From CAZQYC01 sp043746555 (GTDB taxonomy: Bacteria > Pseudomonadota > Gammaproteobacteria > Steroidobacterales > Steroidobacteraceae), in contig JAYTQU010000216.1 in NCBI GenBank assembly GCA_043746555.1, positions 1-6,586 of the forward strand: a DNA stretch of 6,586 nucleotides, read 5' to 3'. Made by a program: the position numbers and the translations under genes. Position 1 is the first letter of the stretch, and each line of letters starts with the position of its first letter. Shown piece after piece: positions 1-5,974 of the stretch. The notes below the pieces were generated by a model. That model searched no databases, was not told where the DNA came from, and worked only from the letters and a program-made list of their open reading frames with translations.

Positions 1-1221
1 GCCGGTAGCCAGTTGTTTGGCTCGACTGAATGGTGTGAACGCCGTTTGCTCGCACGCATTCACCGCTACACGCTGCAATCGCTTCGCGCCGAGATCGAAC
101 CCGCAAGTGCCGCCGATTGCATGCGCTTCTTGCTCGAATGGCAGGGCGTGACTCGCGCCGACAAAGCCGAAGGTGTGCAAGCGCTCGCAACGCTCGTCGA
201 ACAACTGGAAGGATTTGAAGTGGCCGCGGCCGCGTGGGAAACGGATGTTCTGCCGACTCGCATGCACGAATACGATCCCAACTGGCTCGACAGTCTGTGT
301 TTATCGGGTCGTGCGCTGTGGGCGCGACTGCAAGCGCCGAAATCCACAACTGCGGGACCGGTGCGATCTACGCCTATCGGTATCGTCACTCGCAAGCAAT
401 GGCCGTTGCTGCAAACGCTGACTTCAACAGAGTCGAATGCGATCGAACTTTCGCATTCCGCATCTGCTATGAAGGAATATCTGAAGATGCATGGCGCATC
501 GTTCTTCGATGCAATCGCGAGCGGTAGCAATCTGCTCAATGCGCAAGCAGAGGACGCGCTTGCCGAATTGGTGGCGGCAGGACTCGTCACCTCAGATAGT
601 TTCAGCGGGCTTCGCGCGCTGCTTATTCCGCAAGATAAAAAGCGACGCATGGCGGCGCGCGGTCGACGCATTGCGTTGTTCGGTTTGGAAGACGCCGGGC
701 GTTGGAGCTTGATAGATCGAGGCGCGAGTGAACTCGAGCCGTCCGACGTTGAACAAGTCGCGTGGCTTCTGCTGCGTCGATATGGCGTGCTATTCCGTCG
801 ACTGCTCGAACGCGAACCCGATTGGTTGCCGCCGTGGCATGTGCTACTGCGCGCATTGCGTCGCTTGGAAGCGCAGGGACATATTCGCGGTGGACGCTTC
901 GTTGCGGGATTTCCGGGCGAGCAATACGCTCTACCCGATGCGGTAAGCAGCTTACGCGCAATTCGAAAACGCGCTTCGGATCAACAGTTGATTTCATTAA
1001 GCGCCGCCGATCCCTTGAATTTGATCGGCACGTTGTTGCCGGGTCCGCGCGTGCCTGCGCTCACCGGCAATCGAATCTTGTTGCGCGATGGCGTTGCGGT
1101 GGCGACACTCATAGGCGGACAAACGCAATTTCTCACGAGCTTCACGCCGGAACACGAATGGGAAGCGCGCAATGTATTGCTTCGTAGTCGCATGGTTTCG
1201 TCCACGGCGTTGCGGGCATAG
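1..1221 (+). CDS. lhr: Lhr-family DNA helicase, C-terminal part (5' end outside window)
   Basis: The reading frame is open from base 1, so only the last 406 residues are visible. They match the C-terminal region of long-form (about 1400-1550 residue) Lhr proteins, superfamily 2 ATP-dependent 3'-5' helicases in DNA repair. The helicase motor (Walker A, DEAD/DEAH, motif VI) lies upstream and is not seen. Recognisable family blocks are EWCERRLLARIHRYTL near residues 10-25, RAEIEP near 29-34, the LEQLEGFE segment near 67-74, a winged-helix-like stretch near 184-208, IRGGRFVAGFPGEQYALP near 295-312, and AADPLNLIGTLLPGPRVPAL near 335-354. In E. coli this C-terminal region contains winged-helix modules and has been reported to carry uracil-DNA glycosylase activity. 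The gene ends in TAG. The membrane transporter gene follows within about 50 bases (or overlaps the lhr end), suggesting co-transcription. No frameshift or internal stop is seen. Family assignment is confident; whether the motor half is intact cannot be judged. Confidence 0.9.
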   Translation, partial: AGSQLFGSTEWCERRLLARIHRYTLQSLRAEIEPASAADCMRFLLEWQGVTRADKAEGVQALATLVEQLEGFEVAAAAWETDVLPTRMHEYDPNWLDSLCLSGRALWARLQAPKSTTAGPVRSTPIGIVTRKQWPLLQTLTSTESNAIELSHSASAMKEYLKMHGASFFDAIASGSNLLNAQAEDALAELVAAGLVTSDSFSGLRALLIPQDKKRRMAARGRRIALFGLEDAGRWSLIDRGASELEPSDVEQVAWLLLRRYGVLFRRLLEREPDWLPPWHVLLRALRRLEAQGHIRGGRFVAGFPGEQYALPDAVSSLRAIRKRASDQQLISLSAADPLNLIGTLLPGPRVPALTGNRILLRDGVAVATLIGGQTQFLTSFTPEHEWEARNVLLRSRMVSSTALRA

Positions 1222-1270
1222 ACAATCAGGATCGTCACTTTCTAAAACGGTCACTAACGCGGCGCTCTAT

Positions 1271-2539
1271 TTGAACGTCCAATCCGCAAAAGAATTCGCA
1301 TTGAAATTGTTGGGTCGACCTGAAGAGCGCGTCGCCGTCGCGTTGTCGTTTATGTATTTTGTTTTACTGCTCGCCGCTTATTACGCCATTCGTCCGGTGC
1401 GCGATGCCTTCCTCGTCGGACTCGGCACTGCGGAAATAAAATATCTAGTCGCCGCCGTGTTCTTCGTCATGCTTGCGATTGCGCCGCTGTTTGGTTTTCT
1501 CATGGCACATGTGCCGCGACGCAAACTGTTGCCCGCGATCTACGCGTTCTTCGTACTCAACCTCATCGCTTTCGCTATCGCATTCGCAACACCGGGCTTG
1601 GGTGCATGGCCCGCGCGTTTGTTCTACGTGTGGGTCACGGTGTTCAACATGTTTGTGGCGTCGGTGTTTTGGAGTTTCATGGCGGATATCTGGCGCGAGG
1701 AGCAAGGCCGGCGCCTGTTCGGATTTATCGCGGCGGGCGGCAGTGTCGGCGGATTGCTCGGGCCAACACTTGCGCAATCGTTTGCAAAAGGAATCGGTGC
1801 GAGCGGAGTGACGTTATTGGCGGCGCTGATGTTGAGCGGCACAGTCGTTTGTTTGCTTTTGCTGGCGAAAATTGCACCCAATAACGCTGCGCAAAATACT
1901 CAATCGGAGAAAGCTTTCTCGGGATCGAGTTGGCAAGGCGTTATTTTGGTAGCGCGTTCACCGTTCCTGTTAGGCATCGCGCTGTTGTTGGTAGTCGGCG
2001 TTGTCACCGCGCAATTTTCCTATGCCGAAACCGCACGACTCGCTAAAGAAGCTTTCGATTCTCCGGAAGCGCGCACGATGTTTTTTGCGCGCTTGGATTT
2101 TTGGACGAATGTCATTGCGCTCATTCTACAGGCGGGCGTGGTCGGCGCGCTGACAACACGGTTCGGCATCGTTGCGCCGCTCGTTGGACTAGCGATCATC
2201 GCGTTTTTTGCGTACGGCGCGTTGGCGCTATCCCCGGTGCTGATGACGTTAGGACTCTCTAATATCGCACGCCGCTCGGCGGAGTTCGGCGTGGGAAAGC
2301 CGGCGCGCGACATGCTTTATACAGTGGCGACGCCGCAAGAAAAATATTTAGCGAAAAACGTGATCGATACCGTGGTCTCGCGCGGTGGCGATGTCGTCGG
2401 TAGCTGGATTTATAGTGTTTTGACGATGCTGGGCGTTGGACTGGCAGGATTTGGCGCTATCTCGGCGGCCACCATGATTGGCGCGACCTTTATCGCACTC
2501 GCTATCGCGCAAGGCTATCGTCGTAGAGGCGGAAAATAG
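1271..2539 (+). CDS. Npt/MFS-type membrane transporter (ATP/ADP-translocase-like family)
   Basis: This is a polytopic inner-membrane protein with about 11-12 hydrophobic helices, 422 residues from the chosen start. Family marks (numbered from that start) are YYAIRPVRD at 37-45 after the first helix, VFWSFMADIW at 132-141, GRRLFGFIAAGGSVGGLLGP at 146-165, and KPARDMLYTVATPQEKYLAKNVIDTV spanning 343-368, followed by RGGD. This pattern is typical of the branch annotated as NTP/NDP exchange transporter or MFS transporter in free-living bacteria. The nucleotide-exchange function is proven for obligate intracellular relatives, so the substrate here is unknown. The start is uncertain. TTG at 1271 leaves 14 residues before the conserved RPEERV, which fits homologues, but it has no clear Shine-Dalgarno. 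ATG at 1172 has GGAAG upstream, but it adds 33 Cys/Arg-rich residues that read mostly through the lhr end. The stop is TAG at 2537. Close spacing behind lhr suggests a shared transcript. The family call is good; the function is not established. Confidence 0.85.
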   Translation: MNVQSAKEFALKLLGRPEERVAVALSFMYFVLLLAAYYAIRPVRDAFLVGLGTAEIKYLVAAVFFVMLAIAPLFGFLMAHVPRRKLLPAIYAFFVLNLIAFAIAFATPGLGAWPARLFYVWVTVFNMFVASVFWSFMADIWREEQGRRLFGFIAAGGSVGGLLGPTLAQSFAKGIGASGVTLLAALMLSGTVVCLLLLAKIAPNNAAQNTQSEKAFSGSSWQGVILVARSPFLLGIALLLVVGVVTAQFSYAETARLAKEAFDSPEARTMFFARLDFWTNVIALILQAGVVGALTTRFGIVAPLVGLAIIAFFAYGALALSPVLMTLGLSNIARRSAEFGVGKPARDMLYTVATPQEKYLAKNVIDTVVSRGGDVVGSWIYSVLTMLGVGLAGFGAISAATMIGATFIALAIAQGYRRRGGK

Positions 2540-2577
2540 CGGCGTCCGACACAGGCCACATTCCACACCGACGGCCT

Positions 2578-2604
2578 TTAAGTCCCGTTTGTTGCTGCCG
2601 ATAA
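2578..2604 (+). promoter_or_regulatory. Predicted sigma-28 (FliA) flagellar promoter
   Basis: TTAAGTCC at 2578-2585 (-35), an 11-base spacer, then GCCGATAA at 2597-2604 (-10). The -10 is an exact match to the FliA consensus and the spacer has the preferred length. The -35 agrees with TAAAGTTT at 5 of 8 positions and resembles the Pseudomonas-type TCAAGT. The predicted transcript starts near 2611, about 28 bases before the PilZ gene. YcgR is a FliA-dependent late flagellar gene in enterobacteria, so position and target agree. The promoter is inferred from sequence only. Confidence 0.75.
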
Positions 2605-2638
2605 CGGGGTTTGAAGAACTCTGTACGTCGATCGAGCT

Positions 2639-3379
2639 ATGGCCGAAAAAACCCGCGTCGCCCTTGAGCATTTGATGCGCGATTACGCCGATATCGGCGC
2701 GCGTTCGCGTATCGGATTGCGCATCACGCCCGGCGAAAGCACGGACACCTACACAGTAAGCGCCATCGGTGTGATTCGTCCGAAACGGATTTTGGTGCTC
2801 ACAGCACCCGTAACCGACGACGGTGCGTTGGTCGCCGTGCATAGCGGCCAGCTACTGACCTGTCGTTGGTTCGGCGCGACGACGGCGTTTCGATTTCGCG
2901 CCAAAGTGATTCGCATCTTGTTCGAACCGGTGCCACTGCTACATATTGAATTGCCGTCGACCGTCGAGCGACGCACAGTGCGCGGTGTGCCCCGCGCGTT
3001 GGCGAATTTGCGTGCGTCGCTTAAATCGACAACGGAAGTCGAGTCGGTCATTGTCGATATCAGTACGAGCGGCGCTCGTGTTGCCGTGCACGGTCACGCT
3101 TCGTTGGAACGCGGCAACGACTTGGTACTGCATGCGCGTCCGCGCATGCTGCATCGCCAGTTCGATCTCACCGCACGATGCCAAATTGTCGCGAGCTTCG
3201 GGTACACCGATCAACGTCACCCCGACGTGCAGTTTTTTGGCCTCGAATTCGGCGAGATGACGGACTCGACGTTGTTGGTATTACACGCGTTTGTTCAAGA
3301 ATGCTTGGCGTTTGAAACCGATACGCTCGCACAAGTGCTGATGCTGAATTCTAGGGAAGTCGACGATATCGAAAGTTAG
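2639..3379 (+). CDS. YcgR-like PilZ domain protein, predicted c-di-GMP-responsive flagellar brake
   Basis: This soluble protein has 246 residues, close to E. coli YcgR (244). Residues about 20-105 form a beta-rich N-terminal domain like the YcgR/FlgZ N-domain. Residues about 108-222 are a PilZ domain. The c-di-GMP-binding signature is complete: RRTVR at 111-115 (RxxxR) and DISTSG at 140-145 (D/NxSxxG), with the closing strand VQFFGLEFGEM at 197-207. In YcgR-type proteins, c-di-GMP binding lets the protein act on the flagellar motor and slow swimming. The predicted FliA promoter just upstream supports a flagellar role over one in pili or polysaccharide synthesis. An in-frame stop at 2612 and no other ATG in between make ATG 2639 the longest sensible start, although its Shine-Dalgarno is poor. 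ATG 2675 is an alternative that keeps both domains. The gene ends in TAG, with a 169-base gap before the next gene. PilZ assignment is firm; the flagellar role is inferred. Confidence 0.88.
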   Translation: MAEKTRVALEHLMRDYADIGARSRIGLRITPGESTDTYTVSAIGVIRPKRILVLTAPVTDDGALVAVHSGQLLTCRWFGATTAFRFRAKVIRILFEPVPLLHIELPSTVERRTVRGVPRALANLRASLKSTTEVESVIVDISTSGARVAVHGHASLERGNDLVLHARPRMLHRQFDLTARCQIVASFGYTDQRHPDVQFFGLEFGEMTDSTLLVLHAFVQECLAFETDTLAQVLMLNSREVDDIES

Positions 3380-3433
3380 TCGGTTCGCGGTGACAGCCAG
3401 TCACTAACGATTCGACCTGGTGAGCTACACGCG

Positions 3434-3464
3434 CTACATTTGCAGTCGAGATCTGCGGATGTAG
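3434..3464 (+). repeat. Imperfect inverted repeat (12-bp stem, 7-base loop) between the PilZ and small-protein genes
   Basis: CTACATTTGCAG at 3434-3445 faces CTGCGGATGTAG at 3453-3464 across the loop TCGAGAT. As + strand RNA it makes a 12-bp stem in which the two non-Watson-Crick positions are U-G wobbles. No run of T follows, so a standard intrinsic terminator is unlikely. It could be a processing or 3'-protecting hairpin of the PilZ transcript, a leader structure of the next gene, or a protein-binding operator. The symmetry is seen directly; the role is unknown. Confidence 0.55.
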
Positions 3465-3548
3465 TATGGATCGACTCTCTAACGGGTTGCTAGTAGGATC
3501 CTCGGTAGGCGTTTATTTGCGTACTTATTGGCGTAATGGGTGAGTCAC

Positions 3549-3827
3549 ATGACTAGATTCAAGATTGTGGTAGCGATTGCTCTGGTCGCTGGCTGGGCCG
3601 TGACAGCGCATACGGAAGAAAAAACAATAAAGGAAACCGCGAAAGATGTTGGCCATGAAGTCGGCACCGCCGTGCACAAAATTGGTCAAGAAACCAAGAA
3701 GGCCGCTAAAGAAGTGGGCCATGGCGTCAAGAAGGCGGCGCAGACCACCGGTCACGCCATCCGCGACGGCGCAAAGGAATTTAAGAAGGCCGTAAAAGGC
3801 GAAGACGAAGAAAAGAAAAAAGATTGA
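3549..3827 (+). CDS. Small exported protein of five 11-residue (LEA/apolipoprotein-like) helical repeats
   Basis: I do not recognise a named family. The 92-residue product begins with a Sec-type signal peptide: MTRFK, a hydrophobic core at about 6-19, and likely cleavage after A20 (VTA before H21). The mature part is almost wholly charged and small residues, arranged as five contiguous 11-residue units at 29-39, 40-50, 51-61, 62-72 and 73-83. A typical unit is KAAKEVGHGVK. Gly holds position 7 in the first four units and His or Gln position 8. Such hendecads form amphipathic helices as in group 3 LEA proteins, apolipoproteins and synuclein. The tail (84-92) is lysine- and glutamate-rich. ATG 3549 is preferred because GGTGA at 3539-3543 stands 5 bases ahead; GTG 3540 would add three residues. 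There are no cysteines, so it is not a lipoprotein. A periplasmic membrane-surface or desiccation/stress role is a guess from the repeat type. It appears to be transcribed alone. Confidence 0.8.
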   Translation: MTRFKIVVAIALVAGWAVTAHTEEKTIKETAKDVGHEVGTAVHKIGQETKKAAKEVGHGVKKAAQTTGHAIRDGAKEFKKAVKGEDEEKKKD

Positions 3828-3846
3828 CGGAAGATTGAATGTACGG

Positions 3847-3920
3847 CAATGAGTGATGAGCAAGGATGTCGATCGTCTCGCGGCTCAATCACTCCCGGCT
3901 CAATCATTCATTGATATTTT
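3847..3920 (+). terminator. Candidate terminator hairpin with duplicated 3' arm, downstream of the small-protein gene
   Basis: The left arm CAATGAGTGATGAGC (3847-3861) pairs with GCTCAATCATTCATTG (3898-3913). All 15 left-arm bases pair, with one G-U wobble and one bulged A. ATATTTTC follows from 3914. A second possible 3' arm, GCTCAATCACTC (3883-3894), pairs with the inner part GAGTGATGAGC, so the two folds exclude each other. The 36-base loop is long and the T run short, so efficient termination is uncertain. The T tract and the G-U pair favour the + direction. It lies in the convergent gap before the stop of the - strand quinoprotein gene. Confidence 0.45.
3881..3909. repeat. Tandem 14-base direct repeat inside the convergent hairpin
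   Basis: CGGCTCAATCACTC (3881-3894) and CGGCTCAATCATTC (3896-3909) agree at 13 of 14 positions and are separated by one base. Each copy contains a possible 3' arm of the hairpin described at this site, so a short tandem duplication probably produced the two alternative folds. Confidence 0.6.
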
Positions 3921-5788
3921 CACTTCCCGTCGACGCTGAACGCCAATAACAAGCGTCCCGATTTTCCCCAAGCGCCGTAACCCGATGCGATGTACACCAT
4001 TCCGTCGGCAATCGTCGGACCGGTTGCATCGATGGTGCCGCCTTCGACACGCACGCCGTTCACGGTATCGCGAGCGGGCGCTGTATCGACATCCCAAACG
4101 ATTGCGCCGTCTTTCGCTGCATACGCGCGCAAATGACCGTCGAACGCGCCGGAAAATACGACGCCAGGAATGACGCTCGATGCCGAGGCTTGCGCGCGAA
4201 CGCAACGTCCACCCGCCCACGAACACGCGACGGTCGGTGTCGGTACTGTCCATTGCAATTTTCCGGTGGCGAGTTCCAATGCATACAGACCCGGCGTGCC
4301 GTTTTGGCCCGCGCCCACATCGGAAACCGGAACATAGGCTTTGTCGGCATCGGCCGAAAATCCCCACTCGACGCCGCCGAGCGCACTTCCCTTACCTACT
4401 CGTGTTTGCCAGACGGTGGTGCCTTTATTGTCCGGGTCGAGTCCGTACATCATTCCGGATTTTTGTCCCGCCAAAATAATTTGTTTGCCATTAGGCAACG
4501 TTCGTAAAACCGGCGAGCTGCCCAAATCGAAATCGGGACCGCCTTCCTCGGGGCAGTTGCCCTTGCCTTCTTTGCCCTTGGAGCAACCGAGAATGAAGCT
4601 GTCTTTCGGCGTAACTTGATTCGCCCATACGCGCCTGCCGGTTTTTAGATCGAACGCGACGATCGAGTCGTTGCCGCCTTGTGTGTCGACATCGGTATAC
4701 GAATTGCCGGTGGCGGCGTAAATTAACCCACGTTTGGTATCGATGGTCGGCGACGACCAAATCGCACCGCCCGCTGGGCCAAACATTTGTACACCCGCGG
4801 AATTTACTTTGGTCGGTTTCGGTTCGGTGGGAATTCCAAATCCTTTCCAGATGATTCTTCCGGTGGCCGCATCAAGAGCGACGATCGCGCCACGAAATGT
4901 ACAACACGAATAGTTGTCACGTGAAGAAGCCACTTCCTCGTGCGACGACAGAGGGAAATAGACGACGCCGTCGCGATAGGTGGGCGCGCCGGTAAGACGC
5001 GCAACAACATGCTCGTCAGTTTTTGTGTGCCAAATTTCTGCGCCTGTTTCTGCGTCAACCGCATACGCGATCGCGTTAAAAGAGCCGAAAAAAGCGGCGT
5101 AGCGTTTTTTTGCGGAATTTTTCAAAGCGAGCGGCGCAACACTGACGGCAGTGCGAACGCTGCCGTTGGCGGCGAAAGTCCAAATCTCGCAGCCGGTTTT
5201 CGCATCGAGCGCGGCGACGCGGCCGGTCGAGTGAGTCACGAACACGCGATTGCCGACGACGGTTGGTTGTCCGGTCGCTCCACCATAAAACGCGTAGGCC
5301 CATTTCACTTTGAGACGCGGCACATCGGTGGCGGTTAATCCGGGATGGGGCTGATAGCGGGTGTTCTCGACGTCGACTCCCCAACCGTTCCATGCGCCGG
5401 TTCCCGCAAGTTTGGGATCGAACGCATCGGGTTTGCTGCATGGATTGGGCTTCGGTATCGCGCTCGATGCCTCGCCGAACGGGCGCGCACTTAAAAATCC
5501 CGCGACGCCGCGAATCTCGTCGGGACTCAAGCCTTCGGCTTGAGTTTTCATCGGGCCGCTCGTCAATGCGGCGACAATCGATTCCGGCGTCATCGCTCGC
5601 AGCGCGATTCGCAGCGGCGTGCGATCGGCCGCATTATCGTGGCACGACGCGCACCGTTGTGCATACACCGTCGATCCGTCCATCGATGCCGCCGAAATGT
5701 CCGCCGATGCGAACGCCATAGCGAGAACCATGGCGAGCAAACTCCATGTTGCAATCCGTCCGGTCACGCCATATCCGCAGATTTGCAT
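3920..5788 (-). CDS. Exported cytochrome c-PQQ beta-propeller dehydrogenase, polyvinyl-alcohol dehydrogenase-like
   Basis: The product has 622 residues and is predicted to be periplasmic. Residues 1 to about 34 form a signal peptide with a hydrophobic core at 14-28. A short cytochrome c domain follows: haem site CASCH at 46-50, and M80 in SGPM as likely axial ligand. From about 130 a PQQ-type beta-propeller has repeated blades of the type ALDAKTG.E.W (194-203, 243-253, 304-314, 378-388, 503-513). The vicinal cysteine pair C295-C296 in YSCCTFRG is like the disulfide ring of quinoprotein alcohol dehydrogenases. The order haem-propeller, the length and GPDFDLGSSPVL (417-428) fit polyvinyl-alcohol dehydrogenase (cytochrome), EC 1.1.2.6. 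Such enzymes oxidise alcohols with PQQ and pass electrons to the haem. The true substrate may be another secondary alcohol or polymer. ATG at 5788 was chosen for its signal peptide and for GGAG at 5799-5802, ten bases upstream. A start at 5824 is possible but lacks a good Shine-Dalgarno. No PQQ-synthesis genes are in the window. The gene is transcribed towards the small repeat protein. Confidence 0.85.
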   Translation of the reverse strand: MQICGYGVTGRIATWSLLAMVLAMAFASADISAASMDGSTVYAQRCASCHDNAADRTPLRIALRAMTPESIVAALTSGPMKTQAEGLSPDEIRGVAGFLSARPFGEASSAIPKPNPCSKPDAFDPKLAGTGAWNGWGVDVENTRYQPHPGLTATDVPRLKVKWAYAFYGGATGQPTVVGNRVFVTHSTGRVAALDAKTGCEIWTFAANGSVRTAVSVAPLALKNSAKKRYAAFFGSFNAIAYAVDAETGAEIWHTKTDEHVVARLTGAPTYRDGVVYFPLSSHEEVASSRDNYSCCTFRGAIVALDAATGRIIWKGFGIPTEPKPTKVNSAGVQMFGPAGGAIWSSPTIDTKRGLIYAATGNSYTDVDTQGGNDSIVAFDLKTGRRVWANQVTPKDSFILGCSKGKEGKGNCPEEGGPDFDLGSSPVLRTLPNGKQIILAGQKSGMMYGLDPDNKGTTVWQTRVGKGSALGGVEWGFSADADKAYVPVSDVGAGQNGTPGLYALELATGKLQWTVPTPTVACSWAGGRCVRAQASASSVIPGVVFSGAFDGHLRAYAAKDGAIVWDVDTAPARDTVNGVRVEGGTIDATGPTIADGMVYIASGYGAWGKSGRLLLAFSVDGK

Positions 5789-5822
5789 AACACAATAACT
5801 CCGACTGTTTAACGAGTGTTTC

Positions 5823-5828
5823 ATTCTA
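5823..5828 (-). promoter_or_regulatory. Possible -10 element for the quinoprotein gene
   Basis: On the - strand the hexamer is TAGAAT, 5 of 6 matches to TATAAT. It is placed so that a transcript would begin near 5816, about 28 bases before the chosen start at 5788 and upstream of its GGAG site. No convincing -35 is found at 16-18 bases: the best TTG-containing hexamer, TTGCAC, is 20 bases away. It may need an activator, or may be chance. Confidence 0.25.
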
Positions 5829-5841
5829 GCGTGTTCTGCCT

Positions 5842-5858
5842 TGCATTCGTGCAATGCA
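5842..5858. promoter_or_regulatory. Operator-like inverted repeat TGCATT-N5-AATGCA
   Basis: A perfect 6-base inverted repeat with a 5-base spacer lies in the divergent region, immediately upstream of the possible -10 of the - strand quinoprotein gene. The spacing and the 17-base total are common for dimeric helix-turn-helix regulators. No regulator gene is in the window to pair with it, and chance cannot be excluded. Confidence 0.35.
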
Positions 5859-5948
5859 TCGCTGCCAATAGCACGATCATTTGCCCATAAGGTCCTCGGC
5901 CATCGGTACAGGTTGCCGATGGGACCGCCACGCACGACAATGCATCGC
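5852..5948. repeat. 11-base direct repeat CAATGCATCGC, two copies 86 bases apart
   Basis: Exact copies stand at 5852-5862 and 5938-5948. The first overlaps the right arm of the inverted repeat at 5842-5858. The second lies 26 bases before the start of the + strand membrane protein gene. One copy therefore flanks each divergent gene, which would suit a shared regulator. The offset is close to eight helical turns. This is inference from position only. Confidence 0.4.
5900..5922. repeat. Inverted repeat CCATCGG-N9-CCGATGG in the divergent region
   Basis: Two perfect 7-base arms (5900-5906 and 5916-5922) flank the spacer TACAGGTTG, midway between the two divergent starts. It could be an operator or a leader hairpin for the + strand gene. 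No T run follows. The symmetry is certain; function is unknown. Confidence 0.4.
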
Positions 5949-5974
5949 CATTCGCTTTTTGTCGCCGACGCGCC

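Noticed and set aside
66..671. Long - strand open frame inside lhr
   Set aside because: Low-complexity Ser/Ala/Arg shadow of a strongly family-matching + strand gene.
2686..2699. Perfect 14-base palindrome CGCCGATATCGGCG, containing a FliA-like GCCGATA
   Set aside because: It lies within PilZ codons, has no matching -35 box, and roughly this much perfect symmetry is expected by chance in a few kilobases.
2348..2842. - strand open frame spanning the transporter end, the gap and the PilZ start
   Set aside because: No family resemblance, and it crosses two well-supported + strand genes and the sigma-28 promoter.
3375..3408. GTTAGT...ACTAAC and GTGAC-N5-GTCAC symmetry at the end of the PilZ gene as a terminator
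   Set aside because: Short competing stems, and no T run follows; not good enough to call.
1250..3409. GTCACTAACG found both after lhr (1250-1259) and after the PilZ gene (3400-3409)
   Set aside because: Only 10 bases with no extended similarity; likely coincidence.
3820..3838. AAGATTGA repeated at 11-base spacing around the stop codon of the small protein
   Set aside because: The 8-base units are short. They may echo the 11-residue-repeat gene's AT-rich lysine codons, but nothing more can be supported.
5915..5922. GCCGATGG as a possible second FliA -10 box before the membrane protein gene
   Set aside because: Only 6 of 8 matches; the nearest -35-like TAAGGTCC is 19 bases away instead of 11, and the match is explained by the inverted repeat.
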